From Bin55 sp965220235 (GTDB lineage Bacteria; Pseudomonadota; Gammaproteobacteria; Pseudomonadales; Azotimanducaceae): a stretch of DNA of 64,000 nucleotides. The stretch is taken from positions 2,790,001-2,854,000 of the forward strand of contig OZ244815.1 in the NCBI GenBank assembly GCA_965220235.1, given 5' to 3'. Position numbers and translations under genes: made by a program. This document shows, piece by piece, positions 26,081-35,591 of the stretch (position 1 is the stretch's first letter; every line of letters starts with the position of its first letter). The notes under the pieces were generated by a model. It saw only the letters and a list, made by a program, of their open reading frames with translations. It did not search any database and was not told where the DNA came from.

Positions 26081-26482
26081 TCAGTCTGTGGTCGCTATCG
26101 CCACCTCTTGTACGCCAGCGCCTCTTGCGGCGTCTAACGTAGCTTTCAATTTTTTATACGACGCCAATTTGTCCGCCTGAATCACGATCCCGCCTTTCGG
26201 GTTCTCAGCCATCAAGCGTTCGATGTGCGCTCGAATCGTGTTTTCATCAACACGGTTCTTGTCGATCCAAATGTCGCCACTCGGACCTATCGCGATCAGC
26301 ACACTGACCAAGGGTTTTGGACTGTCTGTGTCAGCATCCGGTCGCGTTACGTCAATACCAGCCTGTTTTATGAACGTGGCTGTAACGATGAAGAAGATCA
26401 ACATGATGAACACGACATCAAGCATAGGCGTTATGTTGATATCAGATTCGTCGTCGCTTGTGCGGCGTTTTCCAGTAGCCAT
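26081..26482 (-). CDS. exbD: Biopolymer transporter ExbD
   Basis: 133 residues with one membrane helix (about 17-40) in INITPMLDVVFIMLIFFIVTA; Asp22 is the proton-pathway aspartate. The periplasmic domain follows with the usual VSVLIAIGPSGDIWIDKNRV strand pattern. It forms the TonB-energising channel with ExbB. Its ATG abuts the exbB stop (one-base overlap), so the two are coupled. Confidence 0.96.
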   Translation of the reverse strand: MATGKRRTSDDESDINITPMLDVVFIMLIFFIVTATFIKQAGIDVTRPDADTDSPKPLVSVLIAIGPSGDIWIDKNRVDENTIRAHIERLMAENPKGGIVIQADKLASYKKLKATLDAARGAGVQEVAIATTD

Positions 26483-26994
26483 CAGTGATCCAAGGTCAAG
26501 TGGTCTTCAAGGAGTTCACTTTCATTGTCGATACGTCGTCGCAAGAACGTCGAACCCATGATGCCGGACAACGATGCGATCATCCCAGACATAGTAGGAA
26601 TAGTCGCAGCGGATACACCCGCTGCCATTGATCTCGCGTTACCACCTTGAGTTGCCATCGCGTCAAACACCTGAATCATTCCAGTCACGGTACCCAACAA
26701 TCCTAATAACGGACACAGTGTAATGCACGTCAGAATGATGGGCATCGAACCGCGAATTTGAGCGGTTGTTTCCGAGATTATTTGCTCGCGTATGACATGT
26801 GCACTCCACGACTTACGCTCGTCGCGTGCTTCCCACGCCTCGATTGCGTCACGGATCACATTGCGATGTTCTCGAAGAAAGTACCACGCCCGTTCGAACA
26901 TTAGCATCCACATTAGGAACATCGTCAGGGCGATGAAATAGATTACATCACCGCCCTGCTCGAAAAATCGAACAATAGATACGTAGATATCCAT
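26482..26994 (-). CDS. exbB: MotA/TolQ/ExbB proton channel protein (ExbB2 type)
   Basis: 170 residues, the short ExbB found in TonB2 systems. Three membrane helices are seen: YFIALTMFLMWMLMFERAWYF, then ILTCITLCPLLGLLGTVTGMIQVF and MSGMIASLSGIMG. The conserved LLGLLGTVTGMI segment lines the proton path. It starts six bases after the longer ExbB-like gene. Two ExbB homologues in one operon is the normal TtpC arrangement. Confidence 0.95.
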   Translation of the reverse strand: MDIYVSIVRFFEQGGDVIYFIALTMFLMWMLMFERAWYFLREHRNVIRDAIEAWEARDERKSWSAHVIREQIISETTAQIRGSMPIILTCITLCPLLGLLGTVTGMIQVFDAMATQGGNARSMAAGVSAATIPTMSGMIASLSGIMGSTFLRRRIDNESELLEDHLTLDH

Positions 26995-27000
26995 TGTGTG

Positions 27001-28473
27001 CTACCCGAGTCTTTGGCCAGTATCTTCCGCGTGTTGCGCGATGATACCTTCAGACTGTTCATCGAGCACGTGGATCAGCGAACGACTGCGCTGATGCGCG
27101 AGCGCATGCAGCAGTACCGTTGGAATCGCCACGCAAAGACCAAGGACCGTGGTCATCAACGCTGTCGAGATACCACTTGCCATGATCTTGGGATCGCCAG
27201 TACCATAGAGCGTGATCGCCTGGAATGTTTGAATCATCCCGATCACAGTACCTAAAAGACCCATCAGTGGAGCAACAACCGAGATCACCTGCACGATCGC
27301 AATGTTCCTCGATATCTTCGGTGTTTCTTGTAACACCGCCTCACCCATTTTCAGCTGGAGCGTTTCGACGTCGACCTCACGATTATTGTGATAGACGCCA
27401 ATGACCCGACCAAGTGGATTACCTGGGTCAGGCTCGCCAGGATTTTGTCGTTGCGCATTGACTTTGCGCGCCGTAAAGAATAGTCCTATTAATCGTTCCA
27501 GCGCCAAGATGACACCAGCAATACCCACTAAGATGATGATCGAACCCATGATGCCGCCTTGACCGTCGCAGAATGGCAAGTAGCACTTCCCTGTCGCAAT
27601 GCCACCAAACGGCGTTCCTACCATTTCACCTAACGTCGCTTTCTGAATTTCTAAGCTCAGCAATGAACCGCGTGTCGGGTCAAGTGCGAAACCGACTAAT
27701 TCCCCCGGGTCCGCGTCGTAAAGTCGTCGTGCAGAACCGGCGAATTCAGCCGAAGGCTGTCTTGAGAGCTCAGTGATCGCTTTGAGATCAACGTCAAAAT
27801 TCACGTAGCCTTCTGGTCCAATCAAGTTAAATTCGCCAACTCGAATTGCGTCAGTGGCGACTTGGCTGCCAGATAGCATGTTGACCGTAGCCGGGAATTT
27901 CGACACATTTGACGACTCGATCATCTGCTGTTGGAGCATTGACCAAATCTCCTCCATCTCATAGATAGAGGCGAGCTCGCTGGCAGTTCCCATACGAGCA
28001 GCAAAATCACCTAAGAACTCTTCACGTCCTTGTATTTCTAAGCTGATGATGGAACCTTCAAAGTTCCCACGTGCATCGCCAGCAACTTGCTGAAGCACGC
28101 CGAAGAGCTCCCGAAGGGATCCTAGCCTGTCGTCGAGCAACTCCTGTAAATCACCAATACGGACTTCGTTCGACTCATACTGAGTGTCAAGCTGATTGCT
28201 CCGTCGTTCAAGACGTGCTTGTTCAGCTTTGGCTTCACTTAAAAGACGTTCTTGATTAGCCTTGCTGGCAAGAAATTCAGATTCTCGTTGAGCGTGTTCT
28301 CGGTTCTCGACGATTCGCCGATCCTGGATGTTCTGGAGTAGTTCATCAAGTGTGTTTGCTTTGACGACTTCGAGCGCTTCCGCCTCAAGGATGCTCTCCT
28401 CTTGGGCGAAAAGTAAGGAACCTACGACGCACAGAAGACTTGCAGCACTAATTCGTAACCAATTCGGTTTCAT
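27001..28473 (-). CDS. ttpC: TtpC-type MotA/TolQ/ExbB protein
   Basis: 490 residues. A signal-like N-terminus (LLCVVGSLLFAQE), a long coiled-coil stretch (about 45-130, rich in Glu, Arg and Leu), a periplasmic beta-rich domain and a C-terminal MotA/TolQ/ExbB channel domain (ISVVAPLMGLLGTVIGMIQTFQAITLYG then STALMTTVLGLCVAIPTVLLHALAHQ). This is the layout of TtpC, shown in Vibrio to be required for TonB2-dependent iron transport. Its ATG is adjacent to the stop of the DUF3450 gene. Confidence 0.93.
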   Translation of the reverse strand: MKPNWLRISAASLLCVVGSLLFAQEESILEAEALEVVKANTLDELLQNIQDRRIVENREHAQRESEFLASKANQERLLSEAKAEQARLERRSNQLDTQYESNEVRIGDLQELLDDRLGSLRELFGVLQQVAGDARGNFEGSIISLEIQGREEFLGDFAARMGTASELASIYEMEEIWSMLQQQMIESSNVSKFPATVNMLSGSQVATDAIRVGEFNLIGPEGYVNFDVDLKAITELSRQPSAEFAGSARRLYDADPGELVGFALDPTRGSLLSLEIQKATLGEMVGTPFGGIATGKCYLPFCDGQGGIMGSIIILVGIAGVILALERLIGLFFTARKVNAQRQNPGEPDPGNPLGRVIGVYHNNREVDVETLQLKMGEAVLQETPKISRNIAIVQVISVVAPLMGLLGTVIGMIQTFQAITLYGTGDPKIMASGISTALMTTVLGLCVAIPTVLLHALAHQRSRSLIHVLDEQSEGIIAQHAEDTGQRLG

Positions 28474-29262
28474 TTACGAGCCCTCCGGAGCGTGAACAGG
28501 GACGATAAACAAGCCACTTGTCAGTTGCTTACGCGCCATCTTTAAGCCGTTTCGAGTCGGCGTTGTGAATGAATCGTCAAGTACTTCCCACTGCCGCGAC
28601 TTTTTGTTCCAAAAACCTGTTTCGGATCCATCGGTCGTTTGATAGAGAAGCGCGACACGCCCGACTTGAAGAATGTCCACGATTCGTGTCTGACCTTCGA
28701 CTTCGATTTCGCCCGTATAGGGGGTTAACGTACGGCCGTATTCGTTCTCGATTTGGTACGCTCGCAAAACTTGGCTGAACTGTTCGGAAACAGCAACGTC
28801 TGCTCGTTCCATTAGGTCTTTCAGTCGATCGACGCGATCACGTCGTTCTTCCATGAGAAACGGAAGGTCAAGTTGCACAAATTGCTCCAAGCCTTCAATC
28901 ATGCGCCACATGAGTGGCACGATTTGGCGTTGAATCACTGTGACATCATCGATGGACTTGTTCAACGTCGCAATCTGACGTTCCTGATTCGCTATCTGAC
29001 GTTCCAGTTGACGGTTGTATACCCTCAAGCCATCATTGACTTTAAGAACCGCCTTGTATTGGTTGAGCAGATCGTTGGTTTCTTCCGCGACGTCGTTGAT
29101 CTTCGCTTGAGATGCACGCGCGTCTTCGTTGATCGCTTCAGCTACAGCGTAGACGTCATTCAATGTCGTCTCGCCAGCGACCGGTCCGACAAGCAGGCCA
29201 GCGACCGTCACCAGCAAGCCGGCGCCGAGCCGTTTACTGGATTTCCTAAGAAAAATACTCAT
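28474..29262 (-). CDS. DUF3450 family protein, first gene of the TonB operon
   Basis: 262 residues. A signal peptide (LGAGLLVTVAGLLVGPVAG) precedes a coiled coil (about 38-105, containing NRQLERQIANQERQIATL) and a compact domain with PLMWRMIEGLEQFVQLDLPFL and WNKKSRQWEVLDDSF. DUF3450 genes head TtpC-type TonB operons; the protein is periplasmic, with unknown detailed function. AGGGGG lies upstream of the ATG at 29262. The 259-bp gap upstream should hold the operon promoter; I see no clear Fur-type box in it. Confidence 0.9.
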   Translation of the reverse strand: MSIFLRKSSKRLGAGLLVTVAGLLVGPVAGETTLNDVYAVAEAINEDARASQAKINDVAEETNDLLNQYKAVLKVNDGLRVYNRQLERQIANQERQIATLNKSIDDVTVIQRQIVPLMWRMIEGLEQFVQLDLPFLMEERRDRVDRLKDLMERADVAVSEQFSQVLRAYQIENEYGRTLTPYTGEIEVEGQTRIVDILQVGRVALLYQTTDGSETGFWNKKSRQWEVLDDSFTTPTRNGLKMARKQLTSGLFIVPVHAPEGS

Positions 29263-29521
29263 GTGAGTGCGAGTACCCCCTTTCTCAATTTGTAGTACGA
29301 CCCGTTAGGATCGATACCTTTTACCCTTGAAAACGATCTGCGACCGTTTTTGCTCTGTTTTGTTGTCGAACCAGTTCCATACATCGTCGCTATTTGTGGT
29401 GCGAATCTGAAACGCTGAGCACAACGGCTTCGAATTTCAGAGACACAAACTAAGTGACGGTGCAGATAGTTCTACCACGTCATTTATATGCCAACGAGAT
29501 TGACGGATGTATCAAATCGCT

Positions 29522-30193
29522 TCAACACAGGTGTTCCGCGAGGAATCCAAGTGTTCGTTCTTTCGCGAGTTTCGCGGCCTCAGCATTGTGAGACGCACGA
29601 TGATCGCAATTAAACCCATGGTCTGCAGGATACGTGAACACGTCCGCATCGGGTTGTGCTGTCCTTATATCTTCAACATCTGACATTGGGATCATCTGAT
29701 CCAGTTCTCCGAAGTGCATCATGACCGGACATCGTGCAGCTTGGTCTTTCTCTGCAGCGATACCACCGCCATAAAACGGCACCGCGCATGCCACACCACG
29801 AAGTTGACATGCGGACAACCACGTCAATAGACCACCGTAGCAGTAACCGATGACCGCGACTTTACCCCACTTGCCGATTTCTTCGACCGCCGCTTGAATA
29901 TCCACTAAGGTTTTTGTGCGGTCGGATTCGTTAAACGCGAACTTCATGCCTTCGGTCATATCGTCGCCTTCATAACCTAATTCAACGTCACGCTTGACCC
30001 GATCGAAAATTTGCGGCGCAACCACGGCATATCCTTCCGCTGCGTATCCGTCAACCACTGCTCGGATATGAGAGTTGACACCGAAAATTTCTTGGATGAT
30101 GACGATGCCGGCTCGTGGCGTACCTTCGGGCATCGCTTCGTACGCGCCTAAAGTGAATCCATCTTCTGCATGTAATTGACGCTGCATGCCCAT
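29522..30193 (-). CDS. Dienelactone hydrolase family protein
   Basis: 223 residues, an alpha/beta hydrolase of the dienelactone hydrolase family. The catalytic triad is Cys118 (GYCYGG), Asp165 (GELDQMIP) and His192 (DHGFNCD), with Glu35 in IQEIFGVN. Members open dienelactones in chlorocatechol breakdown, but many housekeeping homologues have other substrates. It stands alone, with no aromatic-degradation genes beside it. The upstream region is shared with the divergent phoB operon. Confidence 0.93.
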   Translation of the reverse strand: MGMQRQLHAEDGFTLGAYEAMPEGTPRAGIVIIQEIFGVNSHIRAVVDGYAAEGYAVVAPQIFDRVKRDVELGYEGDDMTEGMKFAFNESDRTKTLVDIQAAVEEIGKWGKVAVIGYCYGGLLTWLSACQLRGVACAVPFYGGGIAAEKDQAARCPVMMHFGELDQMIPMSDVEDIRTAQPDADVFTYPADHGFNCDHRASHNAEAAKLAKERTLGFLAEHLC

Positions 30194-30379
30194 GCGGTCT
30201 AACCTTTTTTGTTATTCGTCACGTTATCGCATTCCGATAGAAGCGAACACGACGCGGTCGTGAAGTAGCAAACATCACCCATCCAGGATGTATGCTGTCG
30301 CAAATATCGGCGAGGCGGCATTGTAAGCTTCCGAAATTGCAACTCGTGGTGGATATCGCGTCGTTTTATTTTGATACGA

Positions 30380-30397
30380 ATTTCATAAAGTTGTCAT
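30380..30397 (+). promoter_or_regulatory. Pho box upstream of phoB
   Basis: ATTTCAT-AAAG-TTGTCAT is a direct repeat of the PhoB half-site CTGTCAT with the standard 4-bp A-rich spacer. The halves match at 5/7 and 6/7 and the spacer at 3/4. It lies 46 bp before the phoB ATG, the correct orientation and distance for autoregulation of the phoBR-pstSCAB-phoU run. It was matched by eye. Confidence 0.75.
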
Positions 30398-30442
30398 ATC
30401 TAATTCCATGCTTTCCCATTGAGTTTCTACTAACAAGGTGCC

Positions 30443-31141
30443 ATGACCTCGCATCACATCCTGGTAGTTGAAGACGAGCGGGAAATACGTGAACTGCTTC
30501 ATTACGCGATTGGTCGTTCCGGCTACACCGTATCCGTGGTTCCGGATGCGGAGTCTGCTCTCGACCAGCTCAAAAGTGAACCACCGGATTTGGTTCTCAT
30601 CGACTGGATGCTTCCGCATATGTCGGGGATCGAACTGGCGCGTCGGATTCGACACGACCAGTACACAAAAGACATCCCTTTGATCATGCTGACCGCTCGT
30701 GGGGAAGAAGTTGATAAACTCAAGAGTTTCGACGCCGGTGTCGACGACTACATTACGAAACCATTCTCGCCGCGCGAGTTAAATGCGAGGATCAAAGCGC
30801 TACTCCGCCGATCCGGTGATCCAGAAGGCAGTCAGTTGTCGGTTGACGGTTTGAAGCTAGACACTGTCGCGCACAGCGTGTGTATCAAAGGCGACTACGT
30901 CCATTTGAGACCGACTGAATATCGCCTTCTCGAATTGCTGCTGCGTCATCCGAAGCGAGCGTTTCAACGAAGTCAGCTGCTAGATTTGGTTTGGGGACGG
31001 AGCGTCTATGTTGATGAGCGTACCGTTGACGTGCACGTATTGCGACTTCGAAAAGCGTTACAGAAATATGAAATGGATTCTCTCGTACAAACGGTTCGCG
31101 GCGTGGGGTATCGATTGAATCCCGCGTTCGCAAGTGCGTGA
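30443..31141 (+). CDS. phoB: Phosphate regulon response regulator PhoB
   Basis: 232 residues. The receiver domain has the acidic pair VVEDE (residues 9-12), phospho-acceptor Asp54 (LIDWMLPHMSG), Thr84 and Lys106 (ITKPFSP). The OmpR-type winged helix ends with VDVHVLRLRKAL and VRGVGYRL. Phosphorylated under phosphate limitation, it activates genes with Pho boxes, including its own promoter at 30380-30397. AAGGTG lies just before the ATG. The stop overlaps the phoR start by four bases. Confidence 0.97.
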   Translation: MTSHHILVVEDEREIRELLHYAIGRSGYTVSVVPDAESALDQLKSEPPDLVLIDWMLPHMSGIELARRIRHDQYTKDIPLIMLTARGEEVDKLKSFDAGVDDYITKPFSPRELNARIKALLRRSGDPEGSQLSVDGLKLDTVAHSVCIKGDYVHLRPTEYRLLELLLRHPKRAFQRSQLLDLVWGRSVYVDERTVDVHVLRLRKALQKYEMDSLVQTVRGVGYRLNPAFASA

Positions 31142-32439
31142 AATCCCGCTGGATCAAGAGCCTTCTCGCAGTCGCGCTCGGACTGACAGCACTCGCCCTC
31201 GAGATTGCGATTGGACTTACTGGATGGGCTGTCGTTTGTTTACTTGGAGGGATTCTTATCTACGTTCTCGTCCGTGAACAGAAGGTAAGAAAATGGCTGG
31301 AACACCCTTTCCGACCAGTACCGATTCAGACTGAAGGCTGGCAGGAAGCCGCAAAGCACATCACGGATTCGATCGACCACTCACGAGGTCGCGCGAGGAC
31401 ACTGCTGCAGGCTTTAAAACGGATTCGATCAACATCGGATTACTTACCGGATGCTTGGATTACCTTGCAACAACATCATCAGATCGAAACCTTCAATCGA
31501 TCCGCACAGGAGCTTTTGGGAATCAAGCCAGCGGATATCGGTTCGGATCTGAAAACCTTAATCCGTCATCCGAGCCTCTCTCGCTTACTCACTCACGACG
31601 AAACTGAAATTGTCGAGATCACATCACCTATCGACGACTCAAAACGGCTCGAAGTTCGGATCGTTGCACTCGACGAAGATCGTCAGCTTGTCATCGCGAG
31701 AGACATCTCAGAACTCAATCGTCTTCTAACGATGCGACAAGACTTCATTGCTAATGTGTCTCATGAGTTACGAACCCCATTGACTGTCTTGCTTGGCTAT
31801 GTTGAATCCATGACGAGCGACGAATTGAGCGAGGAAACACTTCGAGAGCTTGCGGACCGCTTGGTTATGCCTGTAGATCGTATGAGATTCATGGTCGATG
31901 ATTTACTTACACTGACTCAACTCGAATCTGCCCCACTTCCTACTGCCGATGAGATTCAATCCATCAACGGACGAGCGGAACTCAACTTAGTCATTGATGA
32001 AGCACGTCCACTTACGTCCTCTTCACATTGCTTCAAGGTCGAGGCGGAGGAGGACCTACTTGTTGAATGTGTACCCTCAGAGATTCATAGTGCATTCATG
32101 AATCTCGTTACAAACGCCATTCGTTATAGTCCTGATGGTGGCGAGATCACGATTCGTTGGCGTGAGTTGGGTGAATTTGCCCGCTTCGAAGTTGAGGACC
32201 AAGGATTAGGCATTCCACCGGACTCGATCTCCCGACTAACCGAACGTTTCTATCGTGTCGACATGAAAGGAAGTAGAGCTCGTGGCGGTACAGGACTAGG
32301 TCTAGCCATCGTCAAACACGTACTAAGAAGGCATCAATCCGAGTTGAAAATATCGAGCACGGTTGGGGTCGGGAGCAAGTTTTTCTTCGACTTGCCAATG
32401 ACTTTTTTACATCAAGACGTCAGTAGAGTCGCTCGATGA
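31138..32439 (+). CDS. phoR: Phosphate regulon sensor histidine kinase PhoR
   Basis: 433 residues. Two membrane helices (about 8-45), then a cytoplasmic linker and PAS domain (about 100-195), a HisKA domain with phospho-His209 (FIANVSHELRTPLTVL) and a HATPase domain (LVTNAIRYSPDGGEI, EDQGLGIPPD, GGTGLGLAIVKHV). There is no large periplasmic loop, as expected of PhoR, which senses phosphate through the Pst transporter and PhoU. The GTG start overlaps the phoB stop (GTGA) and its own stop overlaps pstS. Confidence 0.97.
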   Translation: MKSRWIKSLLAVALGLTALALEIAIGLTGWAVVCLLGGILIYVLVREQKVRKWLEHPFRPVPIQTEGWQEAAKHITDSIDHSRGRARTLLQALKRIRSTSDYLPDAWITLQQHHQIETFNRSAQELLGIKPADIGSDLKTLIRHPSLSRLLTHDETEIVEITSPIDDSKRLEVRIVALDEDRQLVIARDISELNRLLTMRQDFIANVSHELRTPLTVLLGYVESMTSDELSEETLRELADRLVMPVDRMRFMVDDLLTLTQLESAPLPTADEIQSINGRAELNLVIDEARPLTSSSHCFKVEAEEDLLVECVPSEIHSAFMNLVTNAIRYSPDGGEITIRWRELGEFARFEVEDQGLGIPPDSISRLTERFYRVDMKGSRARGGTGLGLAIVKHVLRRHQSELKISSTVGVGSKFFFDLPMTFLHQDVSRVAR

Positions 32440-33395
32440 ACACGTTTCGACTTCGCTATCGGATCGTCGTCATATGCATGGCAAGCGCATTCTTCGTTTT
32501 CGCGGACGAACTTCCCACGTACGAACGAGTTAGTGGTGTTTCCGGGAATCTATCGAGTGTTGGTTCAGACACGCTTGCCAATCTGATGACTCTATGGGCG
32601 GAAGCATTCGAGAAGGAGTACCCGAACGTCAACATTCAAGTGCAAGCTGCTGGTTCGTCCACTGCGCCGCCTGCCTTAACGGAAGGCGTATCGAATTTTG
32701 GTCCGATGAGTCGCAAGATGAAGGACAAAGAAATCGAAGCGTTTGAGAAGCATTACGGCTATAAGCCCTTAGGTATAAGAGTCGCAATTGACGCATTAGC
32801 GATTTACGTACATAAGGACAATCCACTTGAAGCGCTCACAATCCAGCAAGTTGATGCGGCGTTTTCGACGACCCGACGATGCGGAGGAACATCCAACGTG
32901 CGTACGTGGGGAGATCTCGGGTTGGATGGCTCCTGGATGAATAGGCCTCTTCAGCTATACGGAAGAAACTCGGTGTCCGGCACTTATGGCTATTTCAAGC
33001 AAGTCGGATTGTGCTCTGGAGACTTCAAGAACACCGTAAACGAACAACCAGGCTCTGCGTCCGTCGTTCAGTCAGTAACCGCATCGTTGAATGGGATCGG
33101 ATACTCAGGTGTAGGTTACGTTACATCGGGCGTACGTGCGGTACCCATAGCGGAAGACGCCACCATGCCTGCGGTGATAGTGACGACAGAAACTGCACTT
33201 GACGGTAGCTATCCGCTTCGACGTTATCTGTACATCTACGTTAACAAGAAACCTGACACACCGCTCAATCCGCTCGAGTTTGAATTCTTACGTATGGTCT
33301 TGTCAGAAACCGGACAAGAAGTAGTAGAAAAAGACGGATACGTTCCTCTTTCGGCGCGCATGGTAAACCGGGAGCTGAAACGGCTCGAGAACTAA
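32436..33395 (+). CDS. pstS: Phosphate ABC transporter substrate-binding protein PstS
   Basis: 319 residues. A signal peptide (RIVVICMASAFFVFA) precedes a type II periplasmic binding protein of the PstS family. Phosphate-site strings include SSVGSDTLANLM, AAGSSTAPPALTEG and YGRNSVSGTYGYF. It captures phosphate in the periplasm and delivers it to PstCA. The ATG overlaps the phoR stop by four bases, so sensing and uptake genes are translationally linked. Confidence 0.95.
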   Translation: MNTFRLRYRIVVICMASAFFVFADELPTYERVSGVSGNLSSVGSDTLANLMTLWAEAFEKEYPNVNIQVQAAGSSTAPPALTEGVSNFGPMSRKMKDKEIEAFEKHYGYKPLGIRVAIDALAIYVHKDNPLEALTIQQVDAAFSTTRRCGGTSNVRTWGDLGLDGSWMNRPLQLYGRNSVSGTYGYFKQVGLCSGDFKNTVNEQPGSASVVQSVTASLNGIGYSGVGYVTSGVRAVPIAEDATMPAVIVTTETALDGSYPLRRYLYIYVNKKPDTPLNPLEFEFLRMVLSETGQEVVEKDGYVPLSARMVNRELKRLEN

Positions 33396-33401
33396 CGATC
33401 C

Positions 33402-35591
33402 ATGACTGCCTACAACTTGCCGAAAATCTCGAACCGGCGAAGACTAACTAACACGATTACGGCGAAAGTGATCGGCGCAGGTGGCGTCGCTGTCATTGCC
33501 GCTATCGTGCTAATCATGGGGTACCTCTTCTGGGTCATCTTGCCGATATTCGCACCCACATCGATCGACGATTTAAATAACGTGTCCCACCAGCCGGAGG
33601 ATGTGCTTGCGATCGGGTCAGACGACAGTTTTGAAATCGTGACGTTGATCCGAGGTAACGGTCAGGTTGAGTTTCGAAACCCGTCGACATTCGAGTTAGA
33701 AAACGTCGCGAAAGTGAGCACCGTTCCGTGGCGCGACGCGATCCTCGTCTTTCCCACCACCGATACCTATGCGGTGCGTGACACCTCGAACGAAGTTCGA
33801 TTCTTTCGCATATCCCATCAGGTCCGGTACATCGACAACACTCGCACGCTAGAACAGCGGGTAGAGCCAATGTTCGTTAATACGACGTATCAACTACCAC
33901 GAGATACAGCTGATTTCGATGTGTACCGCAGCGATGAAGATCTTCGCATCGTCGCGCGTCGCCTGGACGGTTCGTTGTTGCTCGCCGAATTTGAGGAAGT
34001 GGACGACGATTTTGAACTGGAATTCCCAATCGAGAATACGATCGAGGCGCCACCCGGCAGCTATCGCACAATCTTCGGACCGCGTGGTCGCTTCCTTTAC
34101 AACGTCAACGAACGAACAGGAGAGTTCCAACTGATTCTGGTGCCATCCGTGCTACGTCCGCGGGTTGTACAGTCCTCGTCATTTGCGGAAGATGGGAAAG
34201 CGCCGACTGCGTTCGAACCACTTCTCGGTAGATACTCGATTCTCGTTGGGCACGACTCTGGTGTCGTTCGACAGTGGTCACTATCGCCGTCGGAAATCGG
34301 CACAGTCTTTAAGCCGATCCGATCCATGCATTTCGACGCGCCGATCCTAAAGTTGGCAAGCGAGCAGCGTCGTAAGGGATTTGTAGCCGTCGATGCCCAC
34401 AACACTGCCCATTTGGCTTATACGACTTCGAATCGGGTACTCACATCGATCGACGTCAACACGATGCCGAAGTTGCTCGTGTTTTCACCTCGTGCTGATC
34501 GACTCGTCACGTATCAAACCGATAAATTCCAGACGTATGCGATCCAAAACGCACATCCGGAGATTTCATGGAATTCGCTTTGGGGCAAGGTTTGGTACGA
34601 AGGGTATGAAGAACCCGTGTTTAGTTGGCAGAGTTCTTCCGCTGATACGGACTTCGAAGCGAAATTCTCACTAACGCCTCTTCTCTTTGGCACGCTTAAA
34701 GCGGCGTTTTATGCCATGATCTTCGCGATTCCAATCGCGGTAGCTGGCGCCGTCTACACGGCAAATTTCATGTCGCCTGGCATGCGTGCTTGGGTGAAAC
34801 CAGGTATCGAGATCATGGCAGCATTACCTACTGTCATCCTGGGATTCCTCGCAGGTTTATGGTTGGCGCCCATCGTTGAGGACCATCTCACGTCAGTTCT
34901 GTTGTGCGTGATCGTTCTCCCGATTGGGATGCTGCTATTCGCAACACTTTGGTCGCGAATGCCGAGTAAGGTACTCAGCGCATGTGACGGTTGGTTCGCG
35001 GCGATCGCCGTTCCCGTGCTTGTCTTTTTCACGTGGATCACACTCGAATTCCATCAGCCACTCGCAAATCTGTTTTTTAGTGGTGACGCAAAGACCTGGA
35101 TGTATGAGAAGCTGGGACTGGAATACGACCAACGAAACGCGCTCATCATCGGTATCGCGATGGGATTGGCAGTTATTCCAACGATTTTCTCTATCGCAGA
35201 AGACGCAATTTACGGTGTACCCCAACACCTAGTGCATGGTTCACTTGCACTCGGGGCTACCCGTTGGCAAACGCTAGTGAGAGTCGTACTACTCACGGCA
35301 AGTCCCGGGATTTTCTCGGCAATCATGATCGGATTCGGTCGCGCGGTCGGCGAAACCATGATCGTCTTGATGGCAACTGGTAATACTCCCATCATGGACC
35401 TGAATCTATTTCAAGGCATGCGAACATTCGCCGCGAACATCGCAGTGGAAATGCCAGAATCTGAAGCAAATTCGACGCACTTCCGAATCCTCTTTTTAAC
35501 GGCACTCGTATTGTTTTTCATCACGTTTATGTTCAACACCGTTGCAGAAATCGTGCGTAATCGCCTAAGGACGCGTTATGGCAACCTCTGA
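33402..35591 (+). CDS. pstC: Phosphate ABC transporter permease PstC, long form
   Basis: 729 residues, more than twice the 319 of E. coli PstC. After an N-terminal helix (about 21-50) comes a periplasmic beta-rich domain of about 370 residues with WD-like repeats (EFRNPSTFELENVAKV, VRQWSLSPSEIG). The permease core then starts at about 425 (LTPLLFGTLKAAFYAMIFAIPIAVAGAVY), with the EAA-type loop GSLALGATRWQTLVRVVLL. Long PstC forms of this kind are common in Pseudomonas, Vibrio and relatives. The last 14 bp overlap pstA. Confidence 0.94.
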   Translation: MTAYNLPKISNRRRLTNTITAKVIGAGGVAVIAAIVLIMGYLFWVILPIFAPTSIDDLNNVSHQPEDVLAIGSDDSFEIVTLIRGNGQVEFRNPSTFELENVAKVSTVPWRDAILVFPTTDTYAVRDTSNEVRFFRISHQVRYIDNTRTLEQRVEPMFVNTTYQLPRDTADFDVYRSDEDLRIVARRLDGSLLLAEFEEVDDDFELEFPIENTIEAPPGSYRTIFGPRGRFLYNVNERTGEFQLILVPSVLRPRVVQSSSFAEDGKAPTAFEPLLGRYSILVGHDSGVVRQWSLSPSEIGTVFKPIRSMHFDAPILKLASEQRRKGFVAVDAHNTAHLAYTTSNRVLTSIDVNTMPKLLVFSPRADRLVTYQTDKFQTYAIQNAHPEISWNSLWGKVWYEGYEEPVFSWQSSSADTDFEAKFSLTPLLFGTLKAAFYAMIFAIPIAVAGAVYTANFMSPGMRAWVKPGIEIMAALPTVILGFLAGLWLAPIVEDHLTSVLLCVIVLPIGMLLFATLWSRMPSKVLSACDGWFAAIAVPVLVFFTWITLEFHQPLANLFFSGDAKTWMYEKLGLEYDQRNALIIGIAMGLAVIPTIFSIAEDAIYGVPQHLVHGSLALGATRWQTLVRVVLLTASPGIFSAIMIGFGRAVGETMIVLMATGNTPIMDLNLFQGMRTFAANIAVEMPESEANSTHFRILFLTALVLFFITFMFNTVAEIVRNRLRTRYGNL

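Noticed and set aside
29406..29441. TCTGAAA/TTTCAGA inverted repeat after the dienelactone hydrolase gene
   Set aside because: Only seven base pairs around a 22-nt loop with no T-run; compatible with chance.
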